Below, piece after piece: positions 1-9,479 of a DNA stretch of 64,000 nucleotides (position 1 is the first letter of the stretch; each line of letters begins with the position of its first letter). The position numbers and the translations under genes were made by a program. The stretch spans positions 267,302 to 331,301 of the forward strand of contig NZ_QRGA01000011.1 in NCBI RefSeq assembly GCF_003367175.1. The letters run 5' to 3'. The notes under the pieces are model-generated. The model made no database searches. It was not told the origin of the DNA and saw only the letters and a list, made by a program, of their open reading frames with translations. Source of the stretch: Trinickia dinghuensis (GTDB lineage: Bacteria; Pseudomonadota; Gammaproteobacteria; Burkholderiales; Burkholderiaceae).

Positions 1-531
1 GCTCGCATGCTCACCGGCCGCACCCGAGACGAGACTCTCGTGCACCTGCGGGCAAACGTCGTGCTTGGGCACAAGCGGCAGCGACAGCAGCAGCTCTTCC
101 TCGATCAACTCGACGAGATCGAATTGGCGCGAGCCCACGATCACATCGAGTTCGTCTTCGTCGAGCGGAAACTCTTCAGCTTCGGCTTCCGTCGCCACGA
201 GCCGGTAAGCGGCCTCGACGTCGAAAGGCTGCTCGTACGGCGAAAGGCACCGCTGGCATTCGATCCACGCCGCGCCGTGCAGCGCGAGCCGCAGATACGG
301 CTGCGCCGCTTCCGTTCCGTCGTCCTGCAACTCGGGCTGCGTCGAACCCTCCGCCTGCCACGTGAACAGCGTATCGCGATCTGGCGCTTCCGCCGGGACT
401 TCGTTTAACATGCGCGGCAACTGCGAGACGCGCACCGCGCCGGCGGCCTGACGGCCGCTGCGCGCGAATTCGAAGATATCGAACGCGTGCGGATCGATGA
501 GCCCGCCAGTCTTGCCGGATTGTTGGGACAT
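1..531 (-). CDS. yceD: YceD/DUF177 family protein (3' end outside window)
   Basis: The reading frame starts at an ATG at 531 and runs open off the left edge, so only the first 177 residues are visible. Two cysteines in a CxxC pattern (C92, C95) precede an acidic, Leu/Glu-rich stretch, and another Cys lies near the visible end; this is the YceD (DUF177) pattern. The family is linked to 23S rRNA accumulation and normally sits directly before rpmF (ribosomal protein L32) and the plsX-fab genes, which would lie outside the window. Transcribed away from maf. The family call rests on recognition of the sequence and on gene order with maf; the function is known only from homologues. Confidence 0.85.
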   Translation of the reverse strand, partial: MSQQSGKTGGLIDPHAFDIFEFARSGRQAAGAVRVSQLPRMLNEVPAEAPDRDTLFTWQAEGSTQPELQDDGTEAAQPYLRLALHGAAWIECQRCLSPYEQPFDVEAAYRLVATEAEAEEFPLDEDELDVIVGSRQFDLVELIEEELLLSLPLVPKHDVCPQVHESLVSGAAGEHAS

Positions 532-582
532 GGTTCGCTCCTCGCTCCGCTCAGGTACCGCTTAAGTTCAGGGACTGCTTAT

Positions 583-611
583 TTTATAAGTATCGCCGAA
601 CCCGCTGTCTG
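583..611 (-). promoter_or_regulatory. Candidate sigma-70 promoter for yceD
   Basis: Read on the minus strand, a CAGACA -35-like hexamer (606-611) is followed after 17 bp by TATAAA (583-588), about 50 bp before the yceD start. The -35 is a partial match. Predicted from sequence only. Confidence 0.5.
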
Positions 612-704
612 CTTGCGCTTTCTGCTTGACTTCGTGCCCCACGGCGCCCGCGCACTTCAATCTGCTTCGACTTCGACGCGCTTTGAAAAACGCCCGAAAC
701 GTGG

Positions 705-737
705 CTTGAAACGTCCTTGAAACGTCCTTGAAACGTC
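705..737. repeat. Three perfect 11-bp tandem repeats between yceD and maf
   Basis: CTTGAAACGTC occurs three times without interruption (705-715, 716-726, 727-737), with a degenerate copy just before. It lies in the 330-bp divergent region between yceD and maf (532-861), which holds no recognisable gene. A spacing of 11 bp puts the copies on nearly the same helix face, as in arrays of regulator sites, but no regulator is identified. Confidence 0.8.
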
Positions 738-861
738 TTTGGACACCGTGAAAAGCCGGAAATTGTATTTGATTTACCTTTTGCAGTCAATCACTTAAAT
801 GATCCGATGCGGGGCCGCGACGCACGGCGCCAACGCCCCCGCATCGGACCGATTTCTCACC

Positions 862-1500
862 ATGACCCTACACGCCTCCAGCGCCCAGCCACCCCGGCTG
901 ATCCTCGCCTCCAGCTCGCCCTATCGCCGCGCCCTACTCGAGCGCCTGCGGATCCCGTTCGACGTGTGCGTGCCGGCGCTCGACGAGACGCCGCTGGCCG
1001 CGGAAGCGCCGGCAGACACCGCGCTGCGGCTAGCGCAGGCCAAAGCACGCGCCGTCGCGGCCCGCGAGGCCGCCGCCGGGCCCGATGCCGCACCCACGCT
1101 CGTCATCGGCTCCGACCAAGTCGCGACCTTCGACGGCCTGCAAATCGGCAAGCCGGGCTCGCATGAAAAAGCATTCGAACAACTGCGCATGATGCGCGGT
1201 CGCGTCGTGGAGTTCCACAGCGCGCTGTGCCTGTTCGACAGTGCGCGCGAGTTCGCCCAGACGGAAGATGTCGTCACGCGCGTGCGCTTTCGCGATCTGC
1301 CGAACGCCGAACTCGAAGCCTACCTGCTCGCCGAAACGCCCTACGACGTGGCCGGCAGCGCGAAATCCGAAAGCCTCGGCATCGCCCTGCTGGAATCGAT
1401 CGACTCGGACGATCCGACCGCACTCGTAGGCCTGCCGCTGATCGCCCTCACGCGCATGCTGCGCGAGGCAGGCTATCCACTCCTGGGAGGCGTTCGATGA
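862..1500 (+). CDS. maf: Maf family nucleoside-triphosphate pyrophosphatase
   Basis: 212 residues, the usual Maf length. The N-terminal ILASSSPYRR motif (about residues 14-23), the GSDQVA motif and the KSESLG motif near the C-terminus are the Maf active-site signatures. Maf proteins hydrolyse non-canonical or modified NTPs to the monophosphate; the neighbourhood next to yceD fits the YceF branch, whose E. coli member acts on 7-methyl-GTP. The frame is open from 799, but the ATG at 862 places the conserved LILASSS motif at the normal distance from the N-terminus. Its stop overlaps the next start as ATGA, so the two genes are probably translationally coupled. Confidence 0.9.
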   Translation: MTLHASSAQPPRLILASSSPYRRALLERLRIPFDVCVPALDETPLAAEAPADTALRLAQAKARAVAAREAAAGPDAAPTLVIGSDQVATFDGLQIGKPGSHEKAFEQLRMMRGRVVEFHSALCLFDSAREFAQTEDVVTRVRFRDLPNAELEAYLLAETPYDVAGSAKSESLGIALLESIDSDDPTALVGLPLIALTRMLREAGYPLLGGVR

Positions 1501-2219
1501 GCGGCGTACTTTATTTAATCCCGAACGCGCTCGGCGACGGCGACGCCGACGCGCTGGCCACCGTCCTGCCGGCGAGCGTCATCGCGCGCACGGCCACGCT
1601 CGGCTACTTCGTCGGCGAAAACGCCAAGAGCACGCGGGCGTTTCTCAAGCGCGTGGGCGTCGCGCGCCCGATCCAGGAAATCGAGATTCGCGAGCTGAAC
1701 GTGAACACGCCGGCCGGCGAGGTCGACAAGCTGCTGGCGCCCATCCTGGCAGGGGCCGACGGCGGGCTCGTTTCGGAAGCGGGCTGCCCGGCCGTGGCCG
1801 ACCCCGGCGCGCTGCTCGTGCGGCGAGCGCATCAGCGCGGGGTCAAGGTCGTGCCGCTCGTCGGCCCGAGCTCCATCTTGCTCGCGCTGATGGCGTCGGG
1901 GCTCGACGGCCAGCGCTTCGCCTTCCACGGCTATCTGCCCGTCGACGCCGGCGAGCGCGCCAAGACGCTGCGCGAACTCGAGCAACGCTCGCGCAAGGGG
2001 CGCGAAACGCAGATCTTCATCGAAACACCTTATCGGAACAAGGCACTGCTCGACACGCTCGTCGCCAACTGCGCGCCGTCGACGCTGATTACGGTGGCGG
2101 TCGATTTGACGCTCGACTCGGAGCGCGTCGCCACACTCGCCGCGAGCGATTGGAAAAAGCAGGCCGGCGCGTTCGACATGCACAAACGGCCGGCGATTTT
2201 CTTGCTGCTGGCGAACTGA
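1497..2219 (+). CDS. SAM-dependent methyltransferase, tetrapyrrole-methylase fold (RsmI-like)
   Basis: 240 residues beginning at the ATG that overlaps the maf stop. The LYLIPNALGDGD start and the GLVSEAGCPAVADPG segment around residues 85-100 are typical of the RsmI/tetrapyrrole methylase superfamily, which uses S-adenosylmethionine; VGPSSILLALMASG follows. Classical RsmI (16S rRNA C1402 2'-O-methylation) is longer and has a different N-terminal motif (LYVVATPIGN), so this is a shorter paralogue whose substrate cannot be stated. The pairing with maf is typical of Burkholderiaceae. Confidence 0.8.
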   Translation: MSGVLYLIPNALGDGDADALATVLPASVIARTATLGYFVGENAKSTRAFLKRVGVARPIQEIEIRELNVNTPAGEVDKLLAPILAGADGGLVSEAGCPAVADPGALLVRRAHQRGVKVVPLVGPSSILLALMASGLDGQRFAFHGYLPVDAGERAKTLRELEQRSRKGRETQIFIETPYRNKALLDTLVANCAPSTLITVAVDLTLDSERVATLAASDWKKQAGAFDMHKRPAIFLLLAN

Positions 2220-2250
2220 GGCGTGAGGCGGATGGCGCGCGGATGAGCGC

Positions 2251-2277
2251 CGCCGCATGCCGCTTTAGGCTGCGGCG
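2251..2277. terminator. Weak hairpin between convergent genes
   Basis: A 7-bp GC stem (CGCCGCA at 2251-2257 with TGCGGCG at 2271-2277) lies between the convergent methyltransferase and S49 peptidase genes. No T-tract follows, so it is only a weak terminator candidate. Confidence 0.25.
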
Positions 2278-2292
2278 CCGCGCCCACTGAAC

Positions 2293-3303
2293 TCACTGAA
2301 TCTTCCAGCCCCCGAGGACGAGCGCGTGAACGGCGCCCGCGCCGACCGCCGCACCGAACTTGCGCGCCAGGCGATCGGTGATCCCTTCCTTCTCGGTGTA
2401 ATCGACGATGTCCGGCGCCTTGATGACTTCGCGCGCCACGTAGCCCGTATCGCCGTAGCCGTCGGCAAGCCCTAGCTCGATGCTCTTCTCTCCGGTCCAG
2501 AACAACCCCGAGAAGAGGTCGGGCGTCTCGTGCAGTCGCTTGCCGCGCCCTTGCTTGACCGCGTCGATGAACTGCTGATGGATCTGGTCGAGCATTTCCT
2601 GCGCGTGGGCGTCCATCGTGGGCGTATCGGGCGAGAACGGGTCGAAGAAGCCCTTGTTCACGCCGGATGTATGCAGGCGCCGCTGGATGCCCAGTTTGTC
2701 CATGAGCCCCGTGAACCCGAAGCCGTCCATCAGCACGCCGATCGAGCCGACGATGCTCGCGCGGTCGACATAGATCTTGTCGGCCGCCGCGGCGACGTAA
2801 TAGCCGCCGGATGCGCACATGTCGCCGACGACGACGTACAGCGGCTTGGCCGGATACTTCTTGCGCAGCCGGTGGATCTCGGAATTGATGATTCCGGCCT
2901 GGACGGGCGAGCCGCCGGGGCTATTGATATAGAGGATGACGCCGGCCGAATCGGTGTCGGCGAATGCGCGCCGCAGCGAGCGGTCGATATCCTTGGCGTT
3001 CGCGTTGGTATCGGAGGCGATTTCGCCCTCGAGCGAAACGAGCGCCGTATGCCGGCCCGTCGCCACCGCCTTTTCGTGCGATGCGCTGAAGATGCCCACG
3101 ACGATCAGCAGCAGCGCGGCGAGAAACGCGAACCGGAAAAAGATCTTCCAGCGGCGGGCGGCCCTCTGCTCGTTGATCGCGGCCAACGCAATCCGCTCGA
3201 GCGCCGCGCGCTCCCAGTTCGGTTCGGACGGGGCGCCACTGGCGCGCGGCCGCGGCTGCGGCTCGAAGGGGGGCTGCGATTCAGGCGTGTGTTGGTCGGC
3301 CAT
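2293..3303 (-). CDS. S49 family signal peptide peptidase (SppA/SohB type)
   Basis: 336 residues. A polar N-terminal tail of about 50 residues is followed by one membrane segment (about residues 53-70, RFAFLAALLLIVVGIF), so the protein is probably anchored in the inner membrane with its catalytic domain outside. The domain shows INSPGGSP, then MCASGGYYVAAAADKIY carrying the likely nucleophile Ser, and VGSIGVLMDGFGF; a Lys further on (in GVNKGFFDPF) is the likely general base of the Ser-Lys dyad. The short single-domain length matches the SppA36K class. It is the last gene of the minus-strand set rluC-HAD-Rieske-S49, 36 bp after the Rieske gene. It should degrade cleaved signal peptides or membrane-protein fragments. 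Confidence 0.9.
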   Translation of the reverse strand: MADQHTPESQPPFEPQPRPRASGAPSEPNWERAALERIALAAINEQRAARRWKIFFRFAFLAALLLIVVGIFSASHEKAVATGRHTALVSLEGEIASDTNANAKDIDRSLRRAFADTDSAGVILYINSPGGSPVQAGIINSEIHRLRKKYPAKPLYVVVGDMCASGGYYVAAAADKIYVDRASIVGSIGVLMDGFGFTGLMDKLGIQRRLHTSGVNKGFFDPFSPDTPTMDAHAQEMLDQIHQQFIDAVKQGRGKRLHETPDLFSGLFWTGEKSIELGLADGYGDTGYVAREVIKAPDIVDYTEKEGITDRLARKFGAAVGAGAVHALVLGGWKIQ

Positions 3304-3339
3304 GGGTTCTCGGTTGTCCGTTGTTATTCGGAAAAGCGT

Positions 3340-3747
3340 TCAGCATCGTTGCTCATCGGCCGGCGCCGGCTGCAGATCGCCATCCGGCAGCCAGAAGACG
3401 GCGCGGCCCTCGGGGGTGTCGCGCTCTTCGACCTCGATCCGGCGCAGCCGCGCCCCGCGGCACGGACCGCCGACGCAGCGCCCGGTGTCGGGAGCATAAA
3501 TCGCGCCATGCGTGGCGCACATCAAGTATAAGCCCGACGATTCGAAGAACTGGCCCTCGACCCAGTCGAGTTCCATCGGCACATGGGCGCACCGGTTCAG
3601 GTAGCCGTAGACATGCCCGTCGTAGCGAACGAAGAACACGACGGCGTCGCCGTCGAGATAGCGCGCCGCACGCCGCACGCCTGCGCCGCCGTCGACGAGA
3701 TCGCCTGCGGCGCACACGCGCATGGCCTGCCGCTCGCCCGCGTTCAT
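3340..3747 (-). CDS. Rieske 2Fe-2S domain protein
   Basis: 135 residues from an ATG that overlaps the stop of the upstream HAD gene (ATGA); the frame is open to 3765, but the overlap favours 3747. The cluster ligands are plain: CAH near the middle and CATH about 22 residues later, the C-x-H and C-x2-H pattern of Rieske ferredoxin domains. There is no membrane segment and no partner oxygenase domain, so it is a soluble electron carrier or regulatory Rieske protein. The final stretch is Asp/Pro-rich. Partner unknown; co-transcription with rluC, the phosphatase and the peptidase is a conserved Burkholderiaceae arrangement that does not by itself reveal the role. Confidence 0.85.
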   Translation of the reverse strand: MNAGERQAMRVCAAGDLVDGGAGVRRAARYLDGDAVVFFVRYDGHVYGYLNRCAHVPMELDWVEGQFFESSGLYLMCATHGAIYAPDTGRCVGGPCRGARLRRIEVEERDTPEGRAVFWLPDGDLQPAPADEQRC

Positions 3748-4403
3748 GCGTACTCCCGCAGCCAATCGCCGAGCGCGCCCACGCTGTCGGCGACGAAACG
3801 CGGCTCGAGCTTGGCGAGCGACTCGGCCGGGTGGGCGCCGTAGGTGACGGCGACGCCGGCCGCGCCGGCGTTCACGGCCATTTGGAGATCGTGCGTGGTA
3901 TCGCCGATCATGACCGTTCGCTCGAGATCTTGCCCCAATTCGCGCGTGAGCTCCTGCAGCATCGCGGGATGCGGCTTCGAAAAGGTTTCGTCGGCGCAGC
4001 GCGTGCCGTCGAACACGCTCGTGAGCCGCACTTCGTCGAGCGCCCGGTTCAGGCCGACCCGGCTCTTGCCCGTGGCCACGGCCAGCAGATAGCCCTGCGA
4101 GCGCAGCTCGGCCAGCAGTTCGCGCACGCCGTCGAACAGCTCCGTCTGTGCGTCCTTGACCAGATAATGGAAGCGATAACGCTCGGCCAAGCGCGGGTAG
4201 TCGGCCGGATCGAGCGTGGGCGCGGCGATCTGCAGCGCATCGCGCAAGCCGAGACCGATGACGTAGCGCGCGGCGTCGTCGGCCGGCACGGGCAGCCCGA
4301 GGTCGCGGCAGGCGGCCTGGATGCTGCGCGCGATGTGCGCCGTCGAATCCATAAGCGTGCCGTCCCAGTCGAAGACGATGAGGTCAAATTGCTGTCGGGG
4401 CAT
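3744..4403 (-). CDS. HAD family phosphatase (phosphoglycolate phosphatase-like)
   Basis: 219 residues. HAD motif I is FDWDGTLMDS at the N-terminus (catalytic Asp pair), motif II is in VATGKSR, motif III Lys lies in FSKPHPAML and motif IV is VMIGDTTHDLQMA. Length and motifs fit the Gph/PGP subfamily that dephosphorylates small phosphorylated metabolites such as 2-phosphoglycolate. The substrate is not proven by sequence. The start lies 20 bp inside the end of rluC, and its stop overlaps the Rieske start. Confidence 0.85.
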   Translation of the reverse strand: MPRQQFDLIVFDWDGTLMDSTAHIARSIQAACRDLGLPVPADDAARYVIGLGLRDALQIAAPTLDPADYPRLAERYRFHYLVKDAQTELFDGVRELLAELRSQGYLLAVATGKSRVGLNRALDEVRLTSVFDGTRCADETFSKPHPAMLQELTRELGQDLERTVMIGDTTHDLQMAVNAGAAGVAVTYGAHPAESLAKLEPRFVADSVGALGDWLREYA

Positions 4404-5415
4404 CGGGGTGCGTCTCGTTGCGCAAGTCAGTCAGTTGATCGAGGAAACGCCGGCACTCGTCCGGCAGCGGGGCGGAAAGCTCCATTGGCTCGCCCGTGAT
4501 CGGATGCGTCAGACGCAACCGATGCGCGTGCAGGAACATGCGCTTGATCGACGGACGCGCGTTCGCTCGCGCGAGCGCCTTGTTCAGCGCGAAGTCGCCG
4601 TACTTCGCGTCGCCGACGATCGGCAGCCCCAGGTGCGCCAGATGGACGCGGATTTGGTGCGTGCGGCCCGTCTTCAGTTCGGCCTCGACAAGCACGTACC
4701 CGGGCCAGTGCTCGACGAGGTTGAACACCGTGTGCGAGGGCGAGCCGTCCGGCTGCACGCGCACCCTGCGCTCGCCTTCCGGCGTCAGGTATTTGTAAAG
4801 CGGCTCCTTGACCGCGCGCCTGCGCCCCCAGCCGCTTTCCCATTGCCCGTGAGCGCACGCGTAATAGCGCTTGTCCATCCGGTTTTCGCGGATCTGCTCG
4901 TGCAGGCCGACGAGCGCCGCCCGCTTCTTCGCAAGCAACAAGATACCCGACGTTTCGCGGTCGAGCCGGTGAACGAGTTCCAAGAACTTGCCGAGCGGAC
5001 GCGCCTCGCGCATCTGCTCGATCACGCCGAACGCGATGCCGCTGCCGCCGTGAACGGCGACGCCGCAGGGCTTGTTGATCGCGATGAGGTACTCGTCCTC
5101 GAACAGAATCTCGAAATGAGCCGGCGGCACCGGCACCGCCGGGCCGGACTCGAATGCATCGGACTGAGCGACGCGGATGGGCGGAACGCGCACGATGTCG
5201 CCCACCGCGAGCCGGTATTTGGCGTCGACGCGGCCCTTGTTGACGCGCACTTCCCCGCTGCGCAGGATCCGATAAATATGACTTTTCGGGACGCCTTTAC
5301 AGACACGCAGCAAAAAATTGTCGATGCGTTGCCCGGCGACACCGTCGTCCACCTGTATCATCGAGACCTGGTCGGGTGCGACCGATTTCTGGGATATTTT
5401 GCCTAACTCATTCAT
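4384..5415 (-). CDS. rluC: 23S rRNA pseudouridine synthase RluC
   Basis: 343 residues from the ATG at 5415; the frame is open to another ATG at 5439, and neither start has a clear ribosome binding site. An N-terminal S4 RNA-binding domain (GQRIDNFLLR to RVNKGRVDAKYRL) precedes the RluA-type catalytic domain with HRLDRETSG, in which the Asp is the catalytic nucleophile, and the GRTHQIRVHLAHLG motif. RluC isomerises uridines 955, 2504 and 2580 of 23S rRNA in E. coli. It is divergent from rne across a long leader, an arrangement common in beta- and gammaproteobacteria. A TATATT element on the minus strand overlaps the region just before 5415. Confidence 0.92.
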   Translation of the reverse strand: MNELGKISQKSVAPDQVSMIQVDDGVAGQRIDNFLLRVCKGVPKSHIYRILRSGEVRVNKGRVDAKYRLAVGDIVRVPPIRVAQSDAFESGPAVPVPPAHFEILFEDEYLIAINKPCGVAVHGGSGIAFGVIEQMREARPLGKFLELVHRLDRETSGILLLAKKRAALVGLHEQIRENRMDKRYYACAHGQWESGWGRRRAVKEPLYKYLTPEGERRVRVQPDGSPSHTVFNLVEHWPGYVLVEAELKTGRTHQIRVHLAHLGLPIVGDAKYGDFALNKALARANARPSIKRMFLHAHRLRLTHPITGEPMELSAPLPDECRRFLDQLTDLRNETHPDAPTAI

Positions 5416-5439
5416 TCTGAATATAATTTGCCCAGCCAT

Positions 5440-6146
5440 CCGTGCGTGTCGCCATTTTTCGCGGCCCCTCGCCCGGATTGTGCAGGGTGATGCAAGAACC
5501 TGTTATTTTACTTGCTTGGCTGCACCCAAGGGCCGGTTGCTCGCCCTGAATCGAGTAGCAACGAGTTGCACGCACGGCATCCATCGCGGCAGGGACGTCG
5601 CCCATAGGCGCGTTCGGTCCGGTCGATGCCGACGGTAACGGAATTTTGGTAAAAAAGAATTTATCAGGCGAGCCTCGGCAGTATCGCTCGATGTCGAGCG
5701 AAACCAGGCTCCCGATAGCGAAACCTACGGCGAGCGCCCCTAGGTGTTCCGCGTGAAGCGGGATACTCGGCGACGTCAAAAAATTGGCTAGACACGCCGC
5801 GTGGCGTATCGAGCATGCATCGGGCTTCGCACCGCCACACGCGGCGCGGCTTTCCCGGGTCCGGCACGGGCATCGAACGGTGCGCCGGATTCCTGTGTGG
5901 ATCACCCGAGCGCTCGGCACACGCCCCGTGTCGCGCCGTTATTTGAAGCCGTGTTCGCATGCGCCCATGCGGCTCGCGGCCTTGATCGGCCATACCGAGT
6001 CCTCTCAGGCAATTCTCCCCGCCATCGTTCCCGCTCCAGCGTGCTTGTGAAAACACAATAAGGATGCGGCGCGCACTCCCTTGCGTCGCTCGGCCGGATT
6101 CGTTCCGGCTGGGCTTTGCATGGCGACGCCGCTCTGGAGCCGTTCA
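5440..6146 (+). other. Long divergent intergenic region and rne leader
   Basis: About 700 bp with no credible gene between rluC and rne. Open frames here have no family resemblance and no ribosome binding site. In other proteobacteria rne carries a long structured 5' untranslated region through which RNase E controls its own mRNA, so much of this is probably leader. An A/T-rich stretch near 5640-5665 is the most promoter-like part; I did not find a firm -35/-10 pair. Confidence 0.5.
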
Positions 6147-9100
6147 ATGAAACGCATGTTGTTCAATGCGACGCAGCAGGAAGAGTTGCGCGTCGCCATC
6201 GTCGATGGGCAAAAACTCATCGACATCGACATCGAAACCGCCGGGCGCGAACAGCGCAAAGGCAATATCTACAAGGGGATCGTGACCCGCATCGAGCCGT
6301 CGCTCGAAGCGTGTTTCGTCAACTACGGGGAAGACCGCCACGGCTTCCTGCCGTTCAAGGAAGTTGCCCGCCAGTACTTCAAGGAAGGCGTCGACATGCG
6401 CTCCGCGCGCATTCAGGACGCCTTGCGCGAGGGCCAAGAGCTCATCGTTCAGGTCGAAAAGGAAGAGCGCGGCAATAAGGGCGCAGCCCTGACCACGTTC
6501 ATCTCGCTCGCCGGCCGCTACCTCGTGCTGATGCCGAACAACCCGCGCGGCGGCGGCGTCTCGCGCCGCATCGAGGGCGACGACCGCCAGGAACTGCGCG
6601 AAACGATGTCGCAGCTGCAGCTGCCCGACGGCATGAGCATCATCGCGCGCACGGCCGGCATCGGCCGCAGCGCCGAAGAACTGCAGTGGGACCTGAACTA
6701 CCTGATGCAGCTGTGGCGCGCGATCGAAGCCGCCTCGCAAAGCGGCCAGACCGGTCAGCCGATGCTGATCTATCTGGAATCGAGCCTCGTCATCCGCGCG
6801 ATCCGCGACTACTTCCAGCCCGATATCGGCGAAATCCTCATCGATACGACCGAAATCCATGACCAGGCCCGCGCCTTCATGGATATCGTGATGCCGGACA
6901 ACGTCGGCAAGGTGAAGCGCTACCACGACGACGTGCCCCTCTTCTCGCGGTTCCAGATCGAGCATCAGATCGAAACCGCGTACTCGCGCACGGTGCCGCT
7001 GCCCTCGGGCGGCGCGATCGTCATCGATCACACCGAAGCGCTCGTCGCGATCGACGTGAACTCGGCGCGCGCCACAAAGGGCGCCGATATCGAGGAAACG
7101 GCCACGCGCACGAACCTCGAAGCCGCCGACGAAGTCGCCCGCCAGTTGCGCCTGCGCGACCTCGGCGGCCTGATCGTGATCGATTTCATCGACATGGAAT
7201 CGGCCAAGAGCCAGCGCGAAGTCGAGCAACGCCTGAAAGACGCGCTCAAGCACGACCGCGCGCGTGTGCAGATGGGCAAGATCTCGCGCTTCGGCCTGAT
7301 GGAGCTGTCGCGCCAGCGCCTGCGCCCCGCCCTGTCCGAAGGCAGCCATGTCACCTGCCCGCGCTGCAACGGGACGGGTCATATTCGCGATACGGAATCG
7401 TCCGCGCTGCAAGTGCTGCGGATCATTCAAGAAGAGGCGATGAAGGAAAACACCGCGGCGATCCACTGCCAGGTGCCGGTCGAAGTCACCGCCTTCCTGC
7501 TCAACGAAAAGCGTCAGGAAATCAACAAGATCGAGTCGCGCTTCAAGGTGGGCGTCGTCCTCATTCCGAACAAGCATCTCGATACGCCGCACTACAAGCT
7601 CGAGCGCCTGCGTCACGACGATTCGCGTCTGGATGAGCCGCGCGCATCGTGGAAGATGGCCGAGGAAGCCGCTCGCGAACTCGAATCGGAGACGGCCTAC
7701 AGCAAGCGCGCCGAAGAAGTGAAGCCGAAGCAGGAAGCCGCCGTCAAGGGCATCACGCCCGAGCGGCCCGCGCCGAGCGCACCGGTGCGCCCGCAAGCCG
7801 CGGCCGCGCCGGCCGTCGCCGCAGCCGCCCCGCGCACGGGCGGATTCTTCGGATGGATCAAGAGCCTGTTCGGCGGCGCCCAGGGCGCAGCGCCGGCGCC
7901 GGCACCCGAGCCGGCTCAACCGGCACGTCCGGCGCGCGCCGAACGCGGCGAGCGTCAAGAGCGCGGCGGTGATCGCAACCGCAACCGCCGGGGCACCGGC
8001 GGACGCGAAGGCGCGGCTCGTACCGAATCCGCCGTCGGCGGACGCACGGGCCAGCAGCAGCAGCAGCAGCCGTCGCAACGCCCGCCCCGCGAGCAGCGTG
8101 AAGGTAAAGAAGGCCGTGAGGGCCGCGAAGGTCGAGGCGAGTCGCGCGAGCGCGGGCAAGAACGCGCCGAGGCAGTCGAAGCCACGGCGCGCGGCGAACG
8201 CCAGGAGCGGCGCGAACGCGGTGAGCGTGCGGAGCGCGGTGAGCGTGCGGAGCGCGGTGAACGCGGTGAACGCGGTGAACGCGGTGAACGCGGTGAACGT
8301 CCCGAGCGTAGCGAACGCGGCGAGCGCGGTGTCGATCGCGCTGAGCGCGGCGAGCGGCAAGAGCGTCCCGAGCGCGGTGAACGCCGCAAGCCGCAGGCCG
8401 AGGTAATCGCGGAAGCCGCCGCACGTGTCGAGGCACAAACCGCCGAAGGCGCGGTGGTGGACGGAGTACCCGCCCCCGACCAGGAAACCGCGGCACGTGA
8501 CGGCGAAGAGCGTCGTCGCCGCCGCCGCGGCCGTCGCGGTGGCCGTCGCGAGCGCGAGGAAGAAGGCGTGAACGCAACGCTGGCCGCCGACATGGCCGAA
8601 GCCGAAGGGTCCGCGTCCGCCGTGCAGCCGCAAGAGGCACCCGCTCTCGAAGCAGCAGGCGAAGCGCATGAACAAGCTCCGGCACATGCACACGCGACGA
8701 TCGCCGAGGCTGCCCCGCAGCAAGCCGAAGCGCACACCGAGGACGTCGTGGTCACACCGGTACCGACGCACGCGCCGATCGCTACGCCGCTGCCCGAAGC
8801 GCCGGCCACTGCGGCGGCGGCTCCGGTTGCTCCGGTAGCGTCGGCCCCGAGCGAGACGGAAGCTGCCCCGGTAGCACCGGTAGCGCCGGCCCCGAGCGAG
8901 CCTGAGGCCACGCCGGTCGAGCATGCCCACGCCATCCCGGCCGCACCCGCCGCGCCCGCGCCGCTGGCCGCAGAGCCCGAGTCGGCGCTCACGCACGTCA
9001 TCGAAGCCGTGCCCGCCCCCGCGCCCGTCGTCGAACCGACGCCTATCGTCGAGCCGACCCCGGTCGTTTCGGCGGAGCCGGTCGCGAGCGCGGCATCGGC

Positions 9101-9389
9101 CCCCCTCGAAGCCGCCAGCGCCGTCACGGAAATCGTGCAGCGGCCCGCGTCGATCGAAGTCGCGACCAAGCCGAGCCCGCGGGCAAACGGCTTGTCCGCC
9201 GCCGATCTGAAGCCGATGCTCGAATCGGCGGGCCTCGTCTGGGTCAATACCGACGCCGACAAGCTGCGCGCCGCCCAGGAAGCCGCCGCGCAAGCGCCCG
9301 CCCCGGCACGCGTGCCGCGCGAGCGCAAGCCGCTGCCGCCGGCCGACTCGACCCCGATGCAGCAGGTCGAGACGCACCGGAACGCCTAA
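6147..9389 (+). CDS. rne: Ribonuclease E
   Basis: 1080 residues from the ATG at 6147 (GGAG at 6136-6139). The catalytic half is colinear with E. coli RNase E: S1 domain around residues 35-125, catalytic Asp at exactly 303 (in AIDVNS) and 346 (in VIDFID), and the Zn-link CPRC at 404-407. It is the endonuclease that starts mRNA decay and processes rRNA and tRNA, acting at the inner membrane as degradosome scaffold. The C-terminal half is disordered: a helix-like [13 protein letters not shown] segment near residue 570 may be the membrane anchor, followed by Arg/Glu/Gly-rich repeats (about residues 610-815) that may bind RNA, then an Ala/Pro-rich tail. The extreme C-terminal block ([16 protein letters not shown]) looks conserved and may bind a partner protein. 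Confidence 0.97.
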   Translation: MKRMLFNATQQEELRVAIVDGQKLIDIDIETAGREQRKGNIYKGIVTRIEPSLEACFVNYGEDRHGFLPFKEVARQYFKEGVDMRSARIQDALREGQELIVQVEKEERGNKGAALTTFISLAGRYLVLMPNNPRGGGVSRRIEGDDRQELRETMSQLQLPDGMSIIARTAGIGRSAEELQWDLNYLMQLWRAIEAASQSGQTGQPMLIYLESSLVIRAIRDYFQPDIGEILIDTTEIHDQARAFMDIVMPDNVGKVKRYHDDVPLFSRFQIEHQIETAYSRTVPLPSGGAIVIDHTEALVAIDVNSARATKGADIEETATRTNLEAADEVARQLRLRDLGGLIVIDFIDMESAKSQREVEQRLKDALKHDRARVQMGKISRFGLMELSRQRLRPALSEGSHVTCPRCNGTGHIRDTESSALQVLRIIQEEAMKENTAAIHCQVPVEVTAFLLNEKRQEINKIESRFKVGVVLIPNKHLDTPHYKLERLRHDDSRLDEPRASWKMAEEAARELESETAYSKRAEEVKPKQEAAVKGITPERPAPSAPVRPQAAAAPAVAAAAPRTGGFFGWIKSLFGGAQGAAPAPAPEPAQPARPARAERGERQERGGDRNRNRRGTGGREGAARTESAVGGRTGQQQQQQPSQRPPREQREGKEGREGREGRGESRERGQERAEAVEATARGERQERRERGERAERGERAERGERGERGERGERGERPERSERGERGVDRAERGERQERPERGERRKPQAEVIAEAAARVEAQTAEGAVVDGVPAPDQETAARDGEERRRRRRGRRGGRREREEEGVNATLAADMAEAEGSASAVQPQEAPALEAAGEAHEQAPAHAHATIAEAAPQQAEAHTEDVVVTPVPTHAPIATPLPEAPATAAAAPVAPVASAPSETEAAPVAPVAPAPSEPEATPVEHAHAIPAAPAAPAPLAAEPESALTHVIEAVPAPAPVVEPTPIVEPTPVVSAEPVASAASAPLEAASAVTEIVQRPASIEVATKPSPRANGLSAADLKPMLESAGLVWVNTDADKLRAAQEAAAQAPAPARVPRERKPLPPADSTPMQQVETHRNA
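8253..8297 (+). repeat. Five perfect 9-bp tandem repeats inside rne
   Basis: CGCGGTGAA repeats five times in frame and encodes a run of Arg-Gly-Glu triplets. It sits in a longer imperfect array (about 8195-8395) of Gly-Glu-Arg and Ala-Glu-Arg triplets. Copy number should be prone to slippage without breaking the frame. Confidence 0.9.
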
Positions 9390-9435
9390 ACCGCATCCTC
9401 AGCTTCCGAAGCGCTCAGGCGCTCGTTAGCTTGAC

Positions 9436-9464
9436 AAGCCCGCCCTTCGTGGCGGGCTTTTTTT
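9436..9464 (+). terminator. Rho-independent terminator of rne
   Basis: Stem AAGCCCGCC / GGCGGGCTT with a CTTCGT loop, followed by a run of T. It lies 47 bp after the rne stop. Confidence 0.9.
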
Positions 9465-9479
9465 CGGCTCGCCATGAAC

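Noticed and set aside
5664..6061. Open frames in the rne leader
   Set aside because: No ribosome site, no conserved features, overlapping each other on both strands.
6144..9377. Large minus-strand frame opposite rne
   Set aside because: Shadow of rne; high GC third positions keep the opposite frame open.
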